In this document: positions 30,722 through 39,774 of the stretch, one piece after another
How the letters are laid out: every line of letters begins with the position of its first letter
How positions within the stretch are numbered: position 1 is the first letter of the stretch
Assembly (NCBI RefSeq): GCF_022374875.2
Contig: NZ_CP092427.2
Location: 1,922,001 to 1,986,000 of the forward strand
Source: Mycolicibacterium rufum
GTDB lineage: Bacteria > Actinomycetota > Actinomycetes > Mycobacteriales > Mycobacteriaceae
Length of the DNA stretch: 64,000 nucleotides
Reading direction: 5' to 3'
Made by a program: the position numbers and the translations under genes
Notes under the pieces: generated by a model
Told to the model about the DNA's origin: nothing
The model's database searches: none
The model's input: only the letters and a program-made list of their open reading frames with translations

Positions 30722-30997
30722 ATGCCAGTCCTCAGTGGCGTCGACGAAGCGGGAGCCCCCGCTCTCTACGAGATCCCCGACGCCGAATTGTCGAAGTACA
30801 AGGTGAACCTGAAGCCGATGACCGACGAGGTCCGCAACCGGCTCTTCCCCGGCAAGGACAAGCTGACCAAGGAAGACGCGCAGGGCGTCGTTCCCGCCGG
30901 CCGTCCGTCGAGCGATGTCGAAGGCTACGCGGCGATCTGCTGGTACTACGTCGACGACGGCTACGGGAACTGGGCCTACTGGGAAGAGTACTGCTAG
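30722..30997 (+). CDS. Small peptide with aromatic, two-cysteine C terminus (candidate precursor peptide)
   Basis: 91 residues with a strong AAGGAG site 6 bases before the ATG. Residues 1-68 are hydrophilic and leader-like (MPVLSGVDEAGAPALYEIPD..., then KDKLTKEDAQGVVPAGRPSS). The last 19 residues, CWYYVDDGYGNWAYWEEYC, hold 8 Trp/Tyr, five acidic residues and Cys at both ends (73 and 91). This is the layout of a ribosomally made precursor with leader and core; a disulphide or thioether ring is possible. Neighbours supply a protease, a thioredoxin-like protein and an exporter. I know no family with this sequence. Confidence 0.75.
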   Translation: MPVLSGVDEAGAPALYEIPDAELSKYKVNLKPMTDEVRNRLFPGKDKLTKEDAQGVVPAGRPSSDVEGYAAICWYYVDDGYGNWAYWEEYC

Positions 30998-31064
30998 GCC
31001 GCAGCGACGGCCGTGGGCGTGCCGGATCCCGGCACGCCTGCGGCCACCGGCGACGAGGATCACC

Positions 31065-31898
31065 ATGAACGTTTCCACGGCCGATGTCGCTCCACCACAA
31101 GCGATTCCGCTGTTGCCCGCGGCGGTGACGCGCGCCGCCCGCCTACGGCGGGAGGGGCGGTCGGCCGATGCCATCGCCCTCGTCGAGTCCGCGCTCGACG
31201 AGGCGAGGTCGACGCCCTTCGATGTGCCGTTTCGCGACCGGATGCTGCTGGCGCTGACCTTGGCCGACCTCTATGTCGTCGCCGAACACAGCTGCCGTGC
31301 GCGCGATCTCCTGAAATCCGAGCTACCCTTCGCCGAAAGTATTCTCGAGCTCATCCGGTGTGACGGTACCCCAGCTCAGATCCACGCTGCGGCGACCGGC
31401 GTGCGCCAGCTTCGAGATCGCGCCTCCCAGTTGGCCCTGCTGGGCCAGCCTGCCCCCGAAATTGTTGCGGTGGAATGGGTTCGCGGTTCACCGGTGACAC
31501 TCGCGGCGCTGCACGGCCGCGTCGTGCTGATCGAGTTCTGGGCCCCCCGGTGCCACTCCTGCGCAGCGATGTTCGGATTCCTCAATGCTCTCCATTCGCG
31601 GTACGCCGACCGTGGACTGACGATCCTCGGTCTCACGAGCTTCCGCAGCGGCAACGGCGACCGGACGGTGGAACGGGACCTCATCCATCGCACGGCCGTC
31701 GAGCACGAGGTCCGGTTCCCCGTGGCTGTCGCCGCCGACCATCGGCTCGCGCAGGCCTACGGCGCCAACGGTATTCCCACGTTCGTGGTGATCGACCAAG
31801 AAGGCAGCGTCCGTCTCGCCACCTCGAAGCCGGACAAGCCGGCACTGGAGAGCGAGATATCCCGACTCCTCGACACCGACACGCTCCCCGCGCCGTGA
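31065..31898 (+). CDS. TlpA-like thioredoxin-fold protein with helical N-terminal domain
   Basis: 277 residues, ATG at 31065 after GAGGA. Residues 1-115 are helical, with a repeat-like feel (AARLRREGRSADAIALVESALDEA). Residues about 125-270 form a TlpA/AhpC-type thioredoxin fold with FWAPRCHSC (Cys163, Cys166) and the cis-Pro motif GIPTFVV (Pro238). No signal peptide, so the redox chemistry is probably cytoplasmic or at the membrane face. It starts 67 bases after the peptide gene and overlaps the exporter start by four bases; acting on the peptide's two cysteines is a natural inference. Confidence 0.85.
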   Translation: MNVSTADVAPPQAIPLLPAAVTRAARLRREGRSADAIALVESALDEARSTPFDVPFRDRMLLALTLADLYVVAEHSCRARDLLKSELPFAESILELIRCDGTPAQIHAAATGVRQLRDRASQLALLGQPAPEIVAVEWVRGSPVTLAALHGRVVLIEFWAPRCHSCAAMFGFLNALHSRYADRGLTILGLTSFRSGNGDRTVERDLIHRTAVEHEVRFPVAVAADHRLAQAYGANGIPTFVVIDQEGSVRLATSKPDKPALESEISRLLDTDTLPAP

Positions 31899-33883
31899 CC
31901 GAACCGATGCGCGTGAACGCGCCGAACCGTATCCCCCCGCAGGGTCCGCTGCGACCGGGCCCGGCGTCGGGGCCGGCGATGGGCGCCCTACCGGGCGCAG
32001 CACGGGTGCCCATGATGGGCGGGCCCGGCGGTGGCAAGCCTCTCCCTCCGAGAGTCGCATGGCGTTACGTTCGGCGCAGTCTCGCCCTGATCCGACCGTT
32101 GCGCGGCCTGGTCGTCGTGTCGACGCTACTGGGGGTGGTCGTCACGCTGCTGCCCTTCGTGACACCCGCGGTGTGGGGCCCGATGGTCGACATCATGGGA
32201 CGCGTCGCCAGTCGCGACGGCGGCAGCCTGCAGAACATCTGGAGCGCCACCGGGCCGCGCACCAGCCGGCCGGACGGTACGTTCTCCGGACCCGTTCTGA
32301 CGTTCAGCGCCTGGCTCGTCATCTGGGGCGCGGCGCTGGTGCTGGCGCAGGTGCTGGGTTTCGTCCGCGCCTGGGTCGACGCGCAGGTGGACTGGCGGCT
32401 CCTCACCGAGATCCGGCAGCGCGTGCACGATCACCTGCAGTCGCTGTCTCTGGACTTCTTCACCGGCGCCCGCAGCGGAGCCCTGATGCAACGCATCCAG
32501 GTGGAGGCGGGCGGGGTGCAGAAGTTGCTCACCGACTGCATCTTTCCGCCCGTCATCGACGCGCTGGTACTCGTGATCGCGCTGGGCTATCTGCTCTCGC
32601 TGTCGTGGCAGATGACCATCGCCTCACTCATCCTTTCCCCCTTCGCCCTGATGGCGTTGCGGTTCGCGGGGCGCAGGCTGCAGGCGACGACACGGGCCAT
32701 CATGATGTCCAGCCGCCATCTGGGCGGCGAACTGGAAGAAACCATCACCGGCATCTCGGACATCCAGATCTTCCACGCCGAACAACAGCGCAGCGAGCGA
32801 TTCGCCGACGCGTCGAAGGCGGCCGCCAAGAACTCCGCGATGATGGTGGTCTGGTTGCAGGCGAGCAGCAGGAGTACGCAGATCTTCGTCGCTCTCAGCA
32901 CGGCACTCGTGCTGATCGTCGGCATCCTGTTCAGCGACAGATTCGGGCTGACGTTCAACGGCTTGATCGTCTTCGTCGGGTTCGTGCCCACGATGTTCGC
33001 ACCGGCGCAACGCATCATCGATGCCTACACCACCTACAGTTCCATCGCCCCGAACGTCGCGTCGACCTACGAACTGCTCGACACAGTGCCTTCGATTCAG
33101 CAGAAGCCCGACGCCCGGCGCCTCGACACCGTTCACGGCAACATCGAGTTCAAGGACGTCGTCTTCGGGTACAGCGGCCGCCAGAAGGTGCTGGATCGCG
33201 TGTCGTTCTCGATCGCCGAAGGCGAGACGGTCGCCCTGGTCGGCGAGATCGGTTCCGGGAAGTCGACGATCTTCAACCTGCTGCTGCGCTTCTTGGATCC
33301 GGAGCACGGATCCATCGAGCTCGACGGCCATGACATCAAGGACCTGTCGTTCGTCACGCTGCGCGAGCAGGTGAGCAAGCTGTCCCAGTTCCCCTTCTTC
33401 CTGAAGGACTCGATACGGGAGAATGTCCGCCTCGCGCGCCGCGACGCGACAGACGGCGACGTCGAGGAAGCATGCCGGCTGGCACACATCCACCCGGTCA
33501 TCGTCGATCCGGCCAAGATGCCCCACGGCTATGACACCGTGGTCGACGTCCAGGTCCCCTCCGGTGGCCAGAAGCGGCTGATTGCGCTGGCTCGCTGCCT
33601 GCTACGTCGGCCTGAAGTGCTCCTGCTGGACGAACCGACCGAGAATCTCGACGCCGATCAGCGTGTCCGCATCGCGCAGGTGATCCGCGAATATGCCGGC
33701 GACCGGACCTGCGTCGTGATCAGCCACGACATGGATTTCATCGCCGGCGTCGCCGACCGCATCATCGTGTTGGCGGGAGGACGCGTTGCCGAGGAGGGCA
33801 CACACGCCGACCTGCTCTCCCGCGGCGGGCTGTACACCAGGCTCTACTCGGCGCAGAACACCGAGCCCGCCGCGACGACCTAG
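31895..33883 (+). CDS. ABC exporter (membrane and ATPase domains fused)
   Basis: 662 residues from GTG 31895, overlapping the previous stop (GTGA); ATG 31907 is an alternative. A Pro/Gly-rich N-terminal tail (about 45 residues) precedes a six-helix exporter domain (about 60-400) and an ATPase domain: Walker A GEIGSGKST, signature PSGGQ (variant of LSGGQ), Walker B VLLLDEP, His switch ISHD. It lacks the N-terminal C39 peptidase found in many bacteriocin exporters, which fits a separate protease in the cluster. Likely exports the mature peptide; multidrug export is the alternative. Confidence 0.88.
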   Translation: MTEPMRVNAPNRIPPQGPLRPGPASGPAMGALPGAARVPMMGGPGGGKPLPPRVAWRYVRRSLALIRPLRGLVVVSTLLGVVVTLLPFVTPAVWGPMVDIMGRVASRDGGSLQNIWSATGPRTSRPDGTFSGPVLTFSAWLVIWGAALVLAQVLGFVRAWVDAQVDWRLLTEIRQRVHDHLQSLSLDFFTGARSGALMQRIQVEAGGVQKLLTDCIFPPVIDALVLVIALGYLLSLSWQMTIASLILSPFALMALRFAGRRLQATTRAIMMSSRHLGGELEETITGISDIQIFHAEQQRSERFADASKAAAKNSAMMVVWLQASSRSTQIFVALSTALVLIVGILFSDRFGLTFNGLIVFVGFVPTMFAPAQRIIDAYTTYSSIAPNVASTYELLDTVPSIQQKPDARRLDTVHGNIEFKDVVFGYSGRQKVLDRVSFSIAEGETVALVGEIGSGKSTIFNLLLRFLDPEHGSIELDGHDIKDLSFVTLREQVSKLSQFPFFLKDSIRENVRLARRDATDGDVEEACRLAHIHPVIVDPAKMPHGYDTVVDVQVPSGGQKRLIALARCLLRRPEVLLLDEPTENLDADQRVRIAQVIREYAGDRTCVVISHDMDFIAGVADRIIVLAGGRVAEEGTHADLLSRGGLYTRLYSAQNTEPAATT

Positions 33884-33924
33884 CCCGTCACTCCTCCGTG
33901 CCGATGGTCGGATCCGGCTGGCGC

Positions 33925-34632
33925 CTACTCCTCCGCGAAGTTGCGGGTCACCGCCGGGTCGACCGGGATGCCCGGTCCGGTCGTCGTCGAGACGACGACC
34001 TTCTTCAGGTAGCGGCCCTTCGACGACGACGGCTTGGCGCGCAGGATCTCGTCGAGCGCAGCGCCGTAGTTCTCCACCAGCGACTTTTCGTCGAACGACG
34101 CCTTGCCGATGATGAAGTGCAGGTTGGCCTGCTTGTCGACGCGGAAGTTGATCTTGCCGCCCTTGATGTCGTTCACCGCTTTGGTGACATCCGGGGTCAC
34201 GGTGCCCGTCTTGGGGTTCGGCATGAGGCCGCGCGGGCCGAGGATGCGGGCGATGCGGCCGACCTTGGCCATCTGGTCGGGCGTCGCGATCGCGGCGTCG
34301 AAGTCGAGGAATCCGCCCTGGATCTTCTCGATCAGGTCGTCGCTGCCGACCACGTCGGCGCCGGCGGCCAGCGCCTGCTCGGCCTTGTCACCCACGGCGA
34401 ACACCGCGACGCGGGCGGTCTTGCCGGTGCCGTGCGGAAGGTTCACGGTGCCGCGGACCATCTGGTCGGCCTTGCGGGGGTCGACGCCGAGGCGGATCGC
34501 AACCTCGACGGTCGCGTCCTGCTTCTTCGACGACGTCTCCTTGGCCAGCTTCGCGGCCTCCAGCGGCGTGTACAGCCGGGTCTTGTCGACCTTCTCGGCG
34601 GCTTCCTTGTAGGTCTTGCTGTTCTTGCTCAT
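33925..34632 (-). CDS. rplA: Ribosomal protein uL1
   Basis: 235-residue protein of the L1 stalk that helps move deacylated tRNA; also a translational repressor of the rplKA mRNA in many bacteria. Conserved [28 protein letters not shown] and [16 protein letters not shown] are present. ATG at 34632, 79 bases after rplK. It ends 41 bases from the convergent ABC exporter of the island; no clear terminator is visible in that gap. Confidence 0.98.
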   Translation of the reverse strand: MSKNSKTYKEAAEKVDKTRLYTPLEAAKLAKETSSKKQDATVEVAIRLGVDPRKADQMVRGTVNLPHGTGKTARVAVFAVGDKAEQALAAGADVVGSDDLIEKIQGGFLDFDAAIATPDQMAKVGRIARILGPRGLMPNPKTGTVTPDVTKAVNDIKGGKINFRVDKQANLHFIIGKASFDEKSLVENYGAALDEILRAKPSSSKGRYLKKVVVSTTTGPGIPVDPAVTRNFAEE

Positions 34633-34711
34633 TGATGTCTCCTTGATTCAGAGGTGTGGTTGGCGAGCCGATGCCAGCTCTCCCACGAATTGCTTCGTCG
34701 AACCTCGACGA

Positions 34712-35140
34712 TTATTCGACCGTGATCCCCATGGACCGGGCCGTGCCGGCGATGATCTTGGCGGCCTGATCGATGTCGTTGGCGTTCAGGTCTTCCTTCT
34801 TGGTCTCGGCGATCTCGCGCACCTGATCCCAGGTCACCTTGGCGACCTTGGTCTTGTGCGGTTCACCCGAGCCCTTCTGCACACCGGCGGCCTTGAGCAG
34901 CAGCTTGGCGGCAGGCGGCGTCTTCAGCGCGAACGTGAAGGTGCGGTCCTCGTAGACCGTGATCTCCACCGGGATGACGTTGCCGCGCTGCGACTCGGTC
35001 GCCGCGTTGTAGGCCTTGCAGAACTCCATGATGTTCACGCCGTGCTGGCCGAGCGCGGGACCGACCGGCGGGGCGGGGTTGGCCTGCCCGGCCTGGATCT
35101 GCAGCTTGATCAGCCCGGCGACCTTCTTCTTCGGGGGCAT
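34712..35140 (-). CDS. rplK: Ribosomal protein uL11
   Basis: 142 residues. L11 forms the GTPase-associated centre with 23S rRNA and is needed for RelA-type stringent signalling. [40 protein letters not shown] and the C-terminal TARSMGI signature are intact. 56 bases downstream of nusG, forming the usual secE-nusG-rplK-rplA series. Confidence 0.98.
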   Translation of the reverse strand: MPPKKKVAGLIKLQIQAGQANPAPPVGPALGQHGVNIMEFCKAYNAATESQRGNVIPVEITVYEDRTFTFALKTPPAAKLLLKAAGVQKGSGEPHKTKVAKVTWDQVREIAETKKEDLNANDIDQAAKIIAGTARSMGITVE

Positions 35141-35196
35141 GGTTGTGCGTGTCCTTCTTCTATCTCGTGGGCGTCCTCGCGGCCGAGGGGCCCGGC

Positions 35197-36048
<852 letters not shown>

Positions 36049-36095
36049 TCAGTCCTCTCTCAAATGTCAGTGCGTGGCGTCGGGCCGGCCTGCGC

Positions 36096-36560
36096 TCAGC
36101 CGAACACCAGCGTCACGAGCTTGGCCAGGCCCAGGTCGACCCCGCCGATCAGCGCCACCATGAACACCAGGAACACGAGCACGACCGTGGTGTAGCTGAC
36201 CATCTGCTTGCGGTTCGGCCAGATGACCTTGCGCAGCTCGCCGACGACTTCCCTCAGGTAGTTGAAGATGAAGGCGATCGGGTTGCGCCCCGATTTTCCT
36301 GGCCCGTCCTTGGGCTTCTTCGCGGTCTTCTTCTTGCCCTTCGGACCCTTGCCGTCGTCCTTGCCGCCGGAGCTGTCGGTCTCGGGCTCGGTGTCGGTGT
36401 CCTCGGTGTCGACCTCGGCCACCGCCCCACGCCGCGACCGCTTGCCGGTGGGTCGGAGCGGACGGGTCACGACCGCGGTCTGCGCGCGCGCGTCACCGCC
36501 GTCGGTCTCCGCGCCGCTGTCGGTGCCTGCGGAGCTGGCACCGTCGCGCTCGTCGCTCAC
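36096..36560 (-). CDS. secE: Preprotein translocase subunit SecE
   Basis: 154 residues, GTG at 36558-36560. A long hydrophilic N-terminal region (about 90 residues, acidic then Lys-rich) is typical of actinobacterial SecE. The conserved FNYLREVVGELRKVIWPNRKQM amphipathic helix is followed by the single membrane helix (TTVVLVFLVFMVALIGGVDL). Part of SecYEG. Lies between tRNA-Trp and nusG. Confidence 0.97.
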   Translation of the reverse strand: MSDERDGASSAGTDSGAETDGGDARAQTAVVTRPLRPTGKRSRRGAVAEVDTEDTDTEPETDSSGGKDDGKGPKGKKKTAKKPKDGPGKSGRNPIAFIFNYLREVVGELRKVIWPNRKQMVSYTTVVLVFLVFMVALIGGVDLGLAKLVTLVFG

Positions 36561-36648
36561 CGCGTGCTCCCTCGTGATCGTCCGGTGTGGGTCTCTGTCC
36601 AGTATCCAGAACCGGCCAGTGTTCCCGCCTCTCGAGTATTCAGTTGAG

Positions 36649-36721
<73 letters not shown>

Positions 36722-36846
36722 AGAGGGTTCCCTGCAGGGCCCACACAATTCGCGCGCCACCCGTTCGGTACACAAGCCCCGACGGACAGCGCGCTCAACT
36801 GGGAAAACCCCGAGGTCCGAGTGTAGCGTGCCGCGGGTCGGAGTTA

Positions 36847-37401
36847 CTAATCCGTTCCCGCGGGCGCCGGCTCGTCGGCCGCGGCCTCGTCGGTGTGGGT
36901 GACCGCCTTGCGGACCACCTGTCCGGTCTCCGGATCCCAGCCCGCGGAGATCGAGTTGTCGCCCTCGTGGCCCATCAGCGTGGTGAAGGACTCCATGACG
37001 ATCGCGCCGTCCGGGTCGGTGAGGACGTTGCGGGTGGTGACGATGTCGGCGCCAAAGCGTTCGTCGACGGTCTGGATGTACATCGTGCCGTTGAGCGCGT
37101 CTCCGGCCTTGATCGGACGGTGGAACAGGAACTTCTGGTCGACCTGCACGATCTGCAGCGTCTCCAGACCGACGTCGACGTGCTGGAAGAAGTGGTTCTG
37201 GATCATCACCGCGAAGATCGACATGAACGTCGGCGGGGCGATCAGTGAGGGGTGCCCCAGCTCGGCGGCGGCCTTCTCGTCCAGAGTGGCCGGATCGGTG
37301 GCCTTCACGGATTTGGCGTACTGGCGGACCTGTTCGCGGCCCACCAGGAAGGTGTCGGGGTACTCCCACACCATGCCGCGGATGTCTGTCTTGAGTGCCA
37401 T
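36847..37401 (-). CDS. hadC: (3R)-hydroxyacyl-ACP dehydratase subunit HadC
   Basis: 184 residues. Partner of HadB in the FAS-II dehydratase that removes water from long 3-hydroxyacyl-ACP chains during mycolic acid synthesis. Like HadA it is a structural hot-dog subunit without the catalytic Asp/His. FLVGREQVRQYAKSVKATDP and HRPIKAGDALNG are family marks. The acidic tail after residue 160 (AVTHTDEAAADEPAPAGTD) is longer than in HadA. Twelve bases downstream of hadB. Confidence 0.95.
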   Translation of the reverse strand: MALKTDIRGMVWEYPDTFLVGREQVRQYAKSVKATDPATLDEKAAAELGHPSLIAPPTFMSIFAVMIQNHFFQHVDVGLETLQIVQVDQKFLFHRPIKAGDALNGTMYIQTVDERFGADIVTTRNVLTDPDGAIVMESFTTLMGHEGDNSISAGWDPETGQVVRKAVTHTDEAAADEPAPAGTD

Positions 37402-37413
37402 TGAAGGGACCTC

Positions 37414-37842
37414 CTACGCCAGCTTCGCGACCGCGACGGCCCGGCCGAAGATCTTCTTGCCGCCCGCGGTGGCCGTCAGCGCGATGGTGACCGACTTGGA
37501 GTCCTCGTCGACGGACTTCACGCGGCCGTTGAAGGCGATCTCGGCGCCCTTCCCGTCGTTGGGCACCGGCACGACGGCGGTGAAGCGCACGTTGTACTCG
37601 GTGACGGCGGCCGGATCACCGACCCAGGCGGTGATGTATCCGCCGCCGAGGCCCATGGTCAGCATGCCGTGGGCGATCGCCGTGTCCAGACCGACCTGCT
37701 TGGCGATCTCGTCGTCCCAGTGGATCGGGTTGAGGTCGCCGGAGACGCCGGCGTAGTTGACCAGATCCGCCCGGGTCAGCGGGATGATCTTCTCGGGCAG
37801 CTGATCGCCGACCTTGACCGAACTGAACTCACGCAGTGCCAT
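37414..37842 (-). CDS. hadB: (3R)-hydroxyacyl-ACP dehydratase catalytic subunit HadB
   Basis: 142 residues from ATG 37842 (MALREFSSVKVGDQLPEK), the same length as M. tuberculosis HadB. The hydratase-2 motif YAGVSGDLNPIHWDDEIA carries the catalytic Asp and His. Works with HadA or HadC. Its start lies inside the last 14 bases of hadA, so the two are coupled. The frame is open upstream to 37884 but that part overlaps hadA and is not family sequence. Confidence 0.96.
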   Translation of the reverse strand: MALREFSSVKVGDQLPEKIIPLTRADLVNYAGVSGDLNPIHWDDEIAKQVGLDTAIAHGMLTMGLGGGYITAWVGDPAAVTEYNVRFTAVVPVPNDGKGAEIAFNGRVKSVDEDSKSVTIALTATAGGKKIFGRAVAVAKLA

Positions 37843-38308
37843 CGGAAAAGCCACTCTCCCCGTCTTCTTCGCTCCGCCCTGCAAGGGTGGTGTAGGACTC
37901 CTGTACGACGTCGCCGTTGCTGTTGCTGACGACGTTCTTGGTGACGATGATGTCGGTGCCGTGCGCCTGGCGCACGGAGTCGATCCAGACGTCGCAGTGC
38001 AGTGTGTCGCCCGCCTTGATCGGCCGGACGAATCGCAGCGACTGGTCCACCTGCACGATCTTCGCGTCGGCGATGCCGATTCCCGCGGCGGCGAACATCG
38101 CCGACTGTGCCTGATAGCCGAACACCGAGATGAAGGTCAGCGGCGCCAGCAGTGCGTCGTGGCCGAGATCAGCGGCGGCCTTCTCGTCGAAGAAAGCGGG
38201 ATCGTCGTTCTTGACGGCCGTGGCGTACTCGCGGATCTTCTCGCGTCCGACGACGTAATGGTCGGGATGGCGGTAGTGCAACCCGACGTACTCGTCCAAG
38301 AAAGACAC
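37829..38308 (-). CDS. hadA: (3R)-hydroxyacyl-ACP dehydratase subunit HadA
   Basis: 159 residues, GTG at 38308. Non-catalytic hot-dog subunit that holds the acyl chain in the HadAB enzyme; target of thiacetazone and isoxyl at a Cys near residue 61 in M. tuberculosis. In this protein that region reads LLAPLTFISVFGYQAQ, with Ser where I recall Cys in M. tuberculosis (TFICVFGY). Ends AGRSEEDGESGFSDGTA. Overlaps hadB by 14 bases. Confidence 0.95.
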   Translation of the reverse strand: MSFLDEYVGLHYRHPDHYVVGREKIREYATAVKNDDPAFFDEKAAADLGHDALLAPLTFISVFGYQAQSAMFAAAGIGIADAKIVQVDQSLRFVRPIKAGDTLHCDVWIDSVRQAHGTDIIVTKNVVSNSNGDVVQESYTTLAGRSEEDGESGFSDGTA

Positions 38309-38372
38309 GACTGATGAACCTACCTGGTCAGGCGCGGTGCGAATCGACAGCGCCCCGCCCCGGTGATGCCGC

Positions 38373-38540
38373 CTAGCGCGACTCTTTGTGGGCCTGGTGC
38401 TTGCCGCAGTTCGGGCAGAACTTCTTGATCTCGAGGCGGTCGGGATCGTTGCGGCGGTTCTTCTTCGTGATGTAGTTGCGGTGCTTGCACACCTCGCACG
38501 CCAAGGTGATCTTGGGCCGTACGTCGGTACTGGAGGCCAC
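38373..38540 (-). CDS. rpmG: Ribosomal protein bL33 (zinc-binding form)
   Basis: 55 residues, GTG at 38540: [20 protein letters not shown], then [20 protein letters not shown] and [14 protein letters not shown]. Both CxxC pairs are kept, so this is the zinc-containing form rather than the zinc-independent copy found in other loci. It is between hadA and tRNA-Met, as expected from M. tuberculosis rpmG2. Confidence 0.95.
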   Translation of the reverse strand: MASSTDVRPKITLACEVCKHRNYITKKNRRNDPDRLEIKKFCPNCGKHQAHKESR

Positions 38541-38592
38541 GGCAGTCGTCTCTTTCTTCTACGTCTCTTGCGTACGTCTCGTCGGTTTCCTG

Positions 38593-38666
38593 TAGCGGTG
38601 GGGGGGCTCGATCCCCCGACCTCACGATTATGAGTCGTGCGCTCTAACCAGCTGAGCTACACCGCC
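38593..38666 (-). tRNA. metT: tRNA-Met (CAT, elongator-type)
   Basis: 74 bases; acceptor GGCGGTG/CACCGCT (first pair G-T), D-loop AGCTCAGCTGGTTAGAGC, anticodon loop ACTCATAAT (CAT), T-loop GGATCGAGCCC. No CCA encoded. The acceptor and D-arm look like an elongator tRNA, not an initiator; a CAT tRNA modified for Ile is a minor alternative. Confidence 0.93.
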
Positions 38667-38691
38667 CCGCGGACCGTGCAGCGGTCCACCG

Positions 38692-38764
38692 AGCCCCCTA
38701 ACGGAATCGAACCGTTGACCTTTTCCTTACCATGGAAACGCTCTACCGACTGAGCTAAGGGGGC
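38692..38764 (-). tRNA. thrT: tRNA-Thr (GGT)
   Basis: 73 bases; acceptor GCCCCCT/AGGGGGC, D-loop AGCTCAGTCGGTAGAGC, anticodon stem-loop TTTCCATGGTAAGGAAA (anticodon GGT), T-loop GGTTCGATTCC. It lies 25 bases before tRNA-Met; the two and rpmG are probably one transcript. Confidence 0.95.
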
Positions 38765-38809
38765 CTGTCTCGCGTACTGGCCCATCGTCGAGGGACGGGC
38801 CTCAAAGAG

Positions 38810-38838
38810 AGTACATTCTCAGCGATTGCGGCGCCAAA
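38810..38838 (-). promoter_or_regulatory. Predicted promoter of tRNA-Thr/tRNA-Met/rpmG
   Basis: Minus strand TTTGGC (38838-38833), 17 bases, TGTACT (38815-38810), with transcription predicted to start about 40 bases before the tRNA-Thr gene. Moderate match only. Confidence 0.35.
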
Positions 38839-38898
38839 CCGCTGGTCACCGTCGGCTCGCGACCGGCCCCTCCGGCGCAGGGGCTTACGCTGACCGGC

Positions 38899-39615
38899 AT
38901 GGCCGACTCCGACCGCCTCTATTTCCGTCAGCTGCTCTCCGGCCGCGATTTCGCCGCCGGCGACGTGATCGCCCAGCAGATGCGCAACTTCGCGTATCTG
39001 ATCGGTGATCGGGAGACGCGCGACGCCGTCGTCGTCGATCCCGCCTACGCCGCGCAGGACCTGGTGGACGCGCTGGAGAACGACGGCATGACGTTGTCGG
39101 GAGTGCTGGTCACCCATCACCATCCCGACCACGTGGGCGGTTCGATGATGGGGTTCGAGCTCAAAGGGCTCGCCGAACTGCTGGAACGGGTCAGTGTTCC
39201 CGTGCACGTCAACGCCGAGGAAGCCGAGTGGGTCTCCCGGGTGACCGGCATCGCCCCCAGCGAGCTGACGTCCCATCGGCATGGCGACACGGTCAGCGTC
39301 GGCGACATCGACATCGAGCTGTTGCACACCCCCGGCCACACGCCGGGCAGCCAGTGCTTCCTGCTCGACGGCCGACTGGTCGCCGGGGACACTCTGTTCC
39401 TCGACGGCTGCGGCCGCACGGACTTCCCGGGCGGGAACGTCGACGACATGTTCCGCAGCCTGCAGGCGCTCGCCGCGCTGCCCGGCGACCCGATGGTGTT
39501 CCCGGGGCACTGGTATTCCACTCAGCCCAGCGCGCCGCTGGCCGACGTCCGCCGCACCAACTACGTCTACCGTGCCAGCAACCTCGAACAGTGGCGCACC
39601 CTGATGGGCGCCTGA
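38899..39615 (+). CDS. Metallo-beta-lactamase-fold hydrolase (glyoxalase II-like)
   Basis: 238 residues. Metal-binding VTHHHPDHVGG, then HTPGHTPGSQCFLL, GDTLFLDGCGRTDFPGG and FPGHWYS give the full two-metal ligand set. The GCGRTDFPGG stretch is typical of glyoxalase II and persulphide dioxygenase-like enzymes. Thiol-ester hydrolysis, perhaps of a mycothiol adduct, is the likely reaction but unproven. Position corresponds to Rv0634c. Confidence 0.9.
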   Translation: MADSDRLYFRQLLSGRDFAAGDVIAQQMRNFAYLIGDRETRDAVVVDPAYAAQDLVDALENDGMTLSGVLVTHHHPDHVGGSMMGFELKGLAELLERVSVPVHVNAEEAEWVSRVTGIAPSELTSHRHGDTVSVGDIDIELLHTPGHTPGSQCFLLDGRLVAGDTLFLDGCGRTDFPGGNVDDMFRSLQALAALPGDPMVFPGHWYSTQPSAPLADVRRTNYVYRASNLEQWRTLMGA

Positions 39616-39774
39616 CGCATGTGTCCATTCTGCGGAATGGCTCTCTTACTTAGTTGATCTGAGCGAATACCGCCACTTTCCGACGCGCAATCGCCGCATT
39701 CCGGGGACAGCCGGGCTGCATTCTGGCAAACTCCTGAGACAGCGCTCACCGCATCGAACGCGTCGGGGGTCCTC

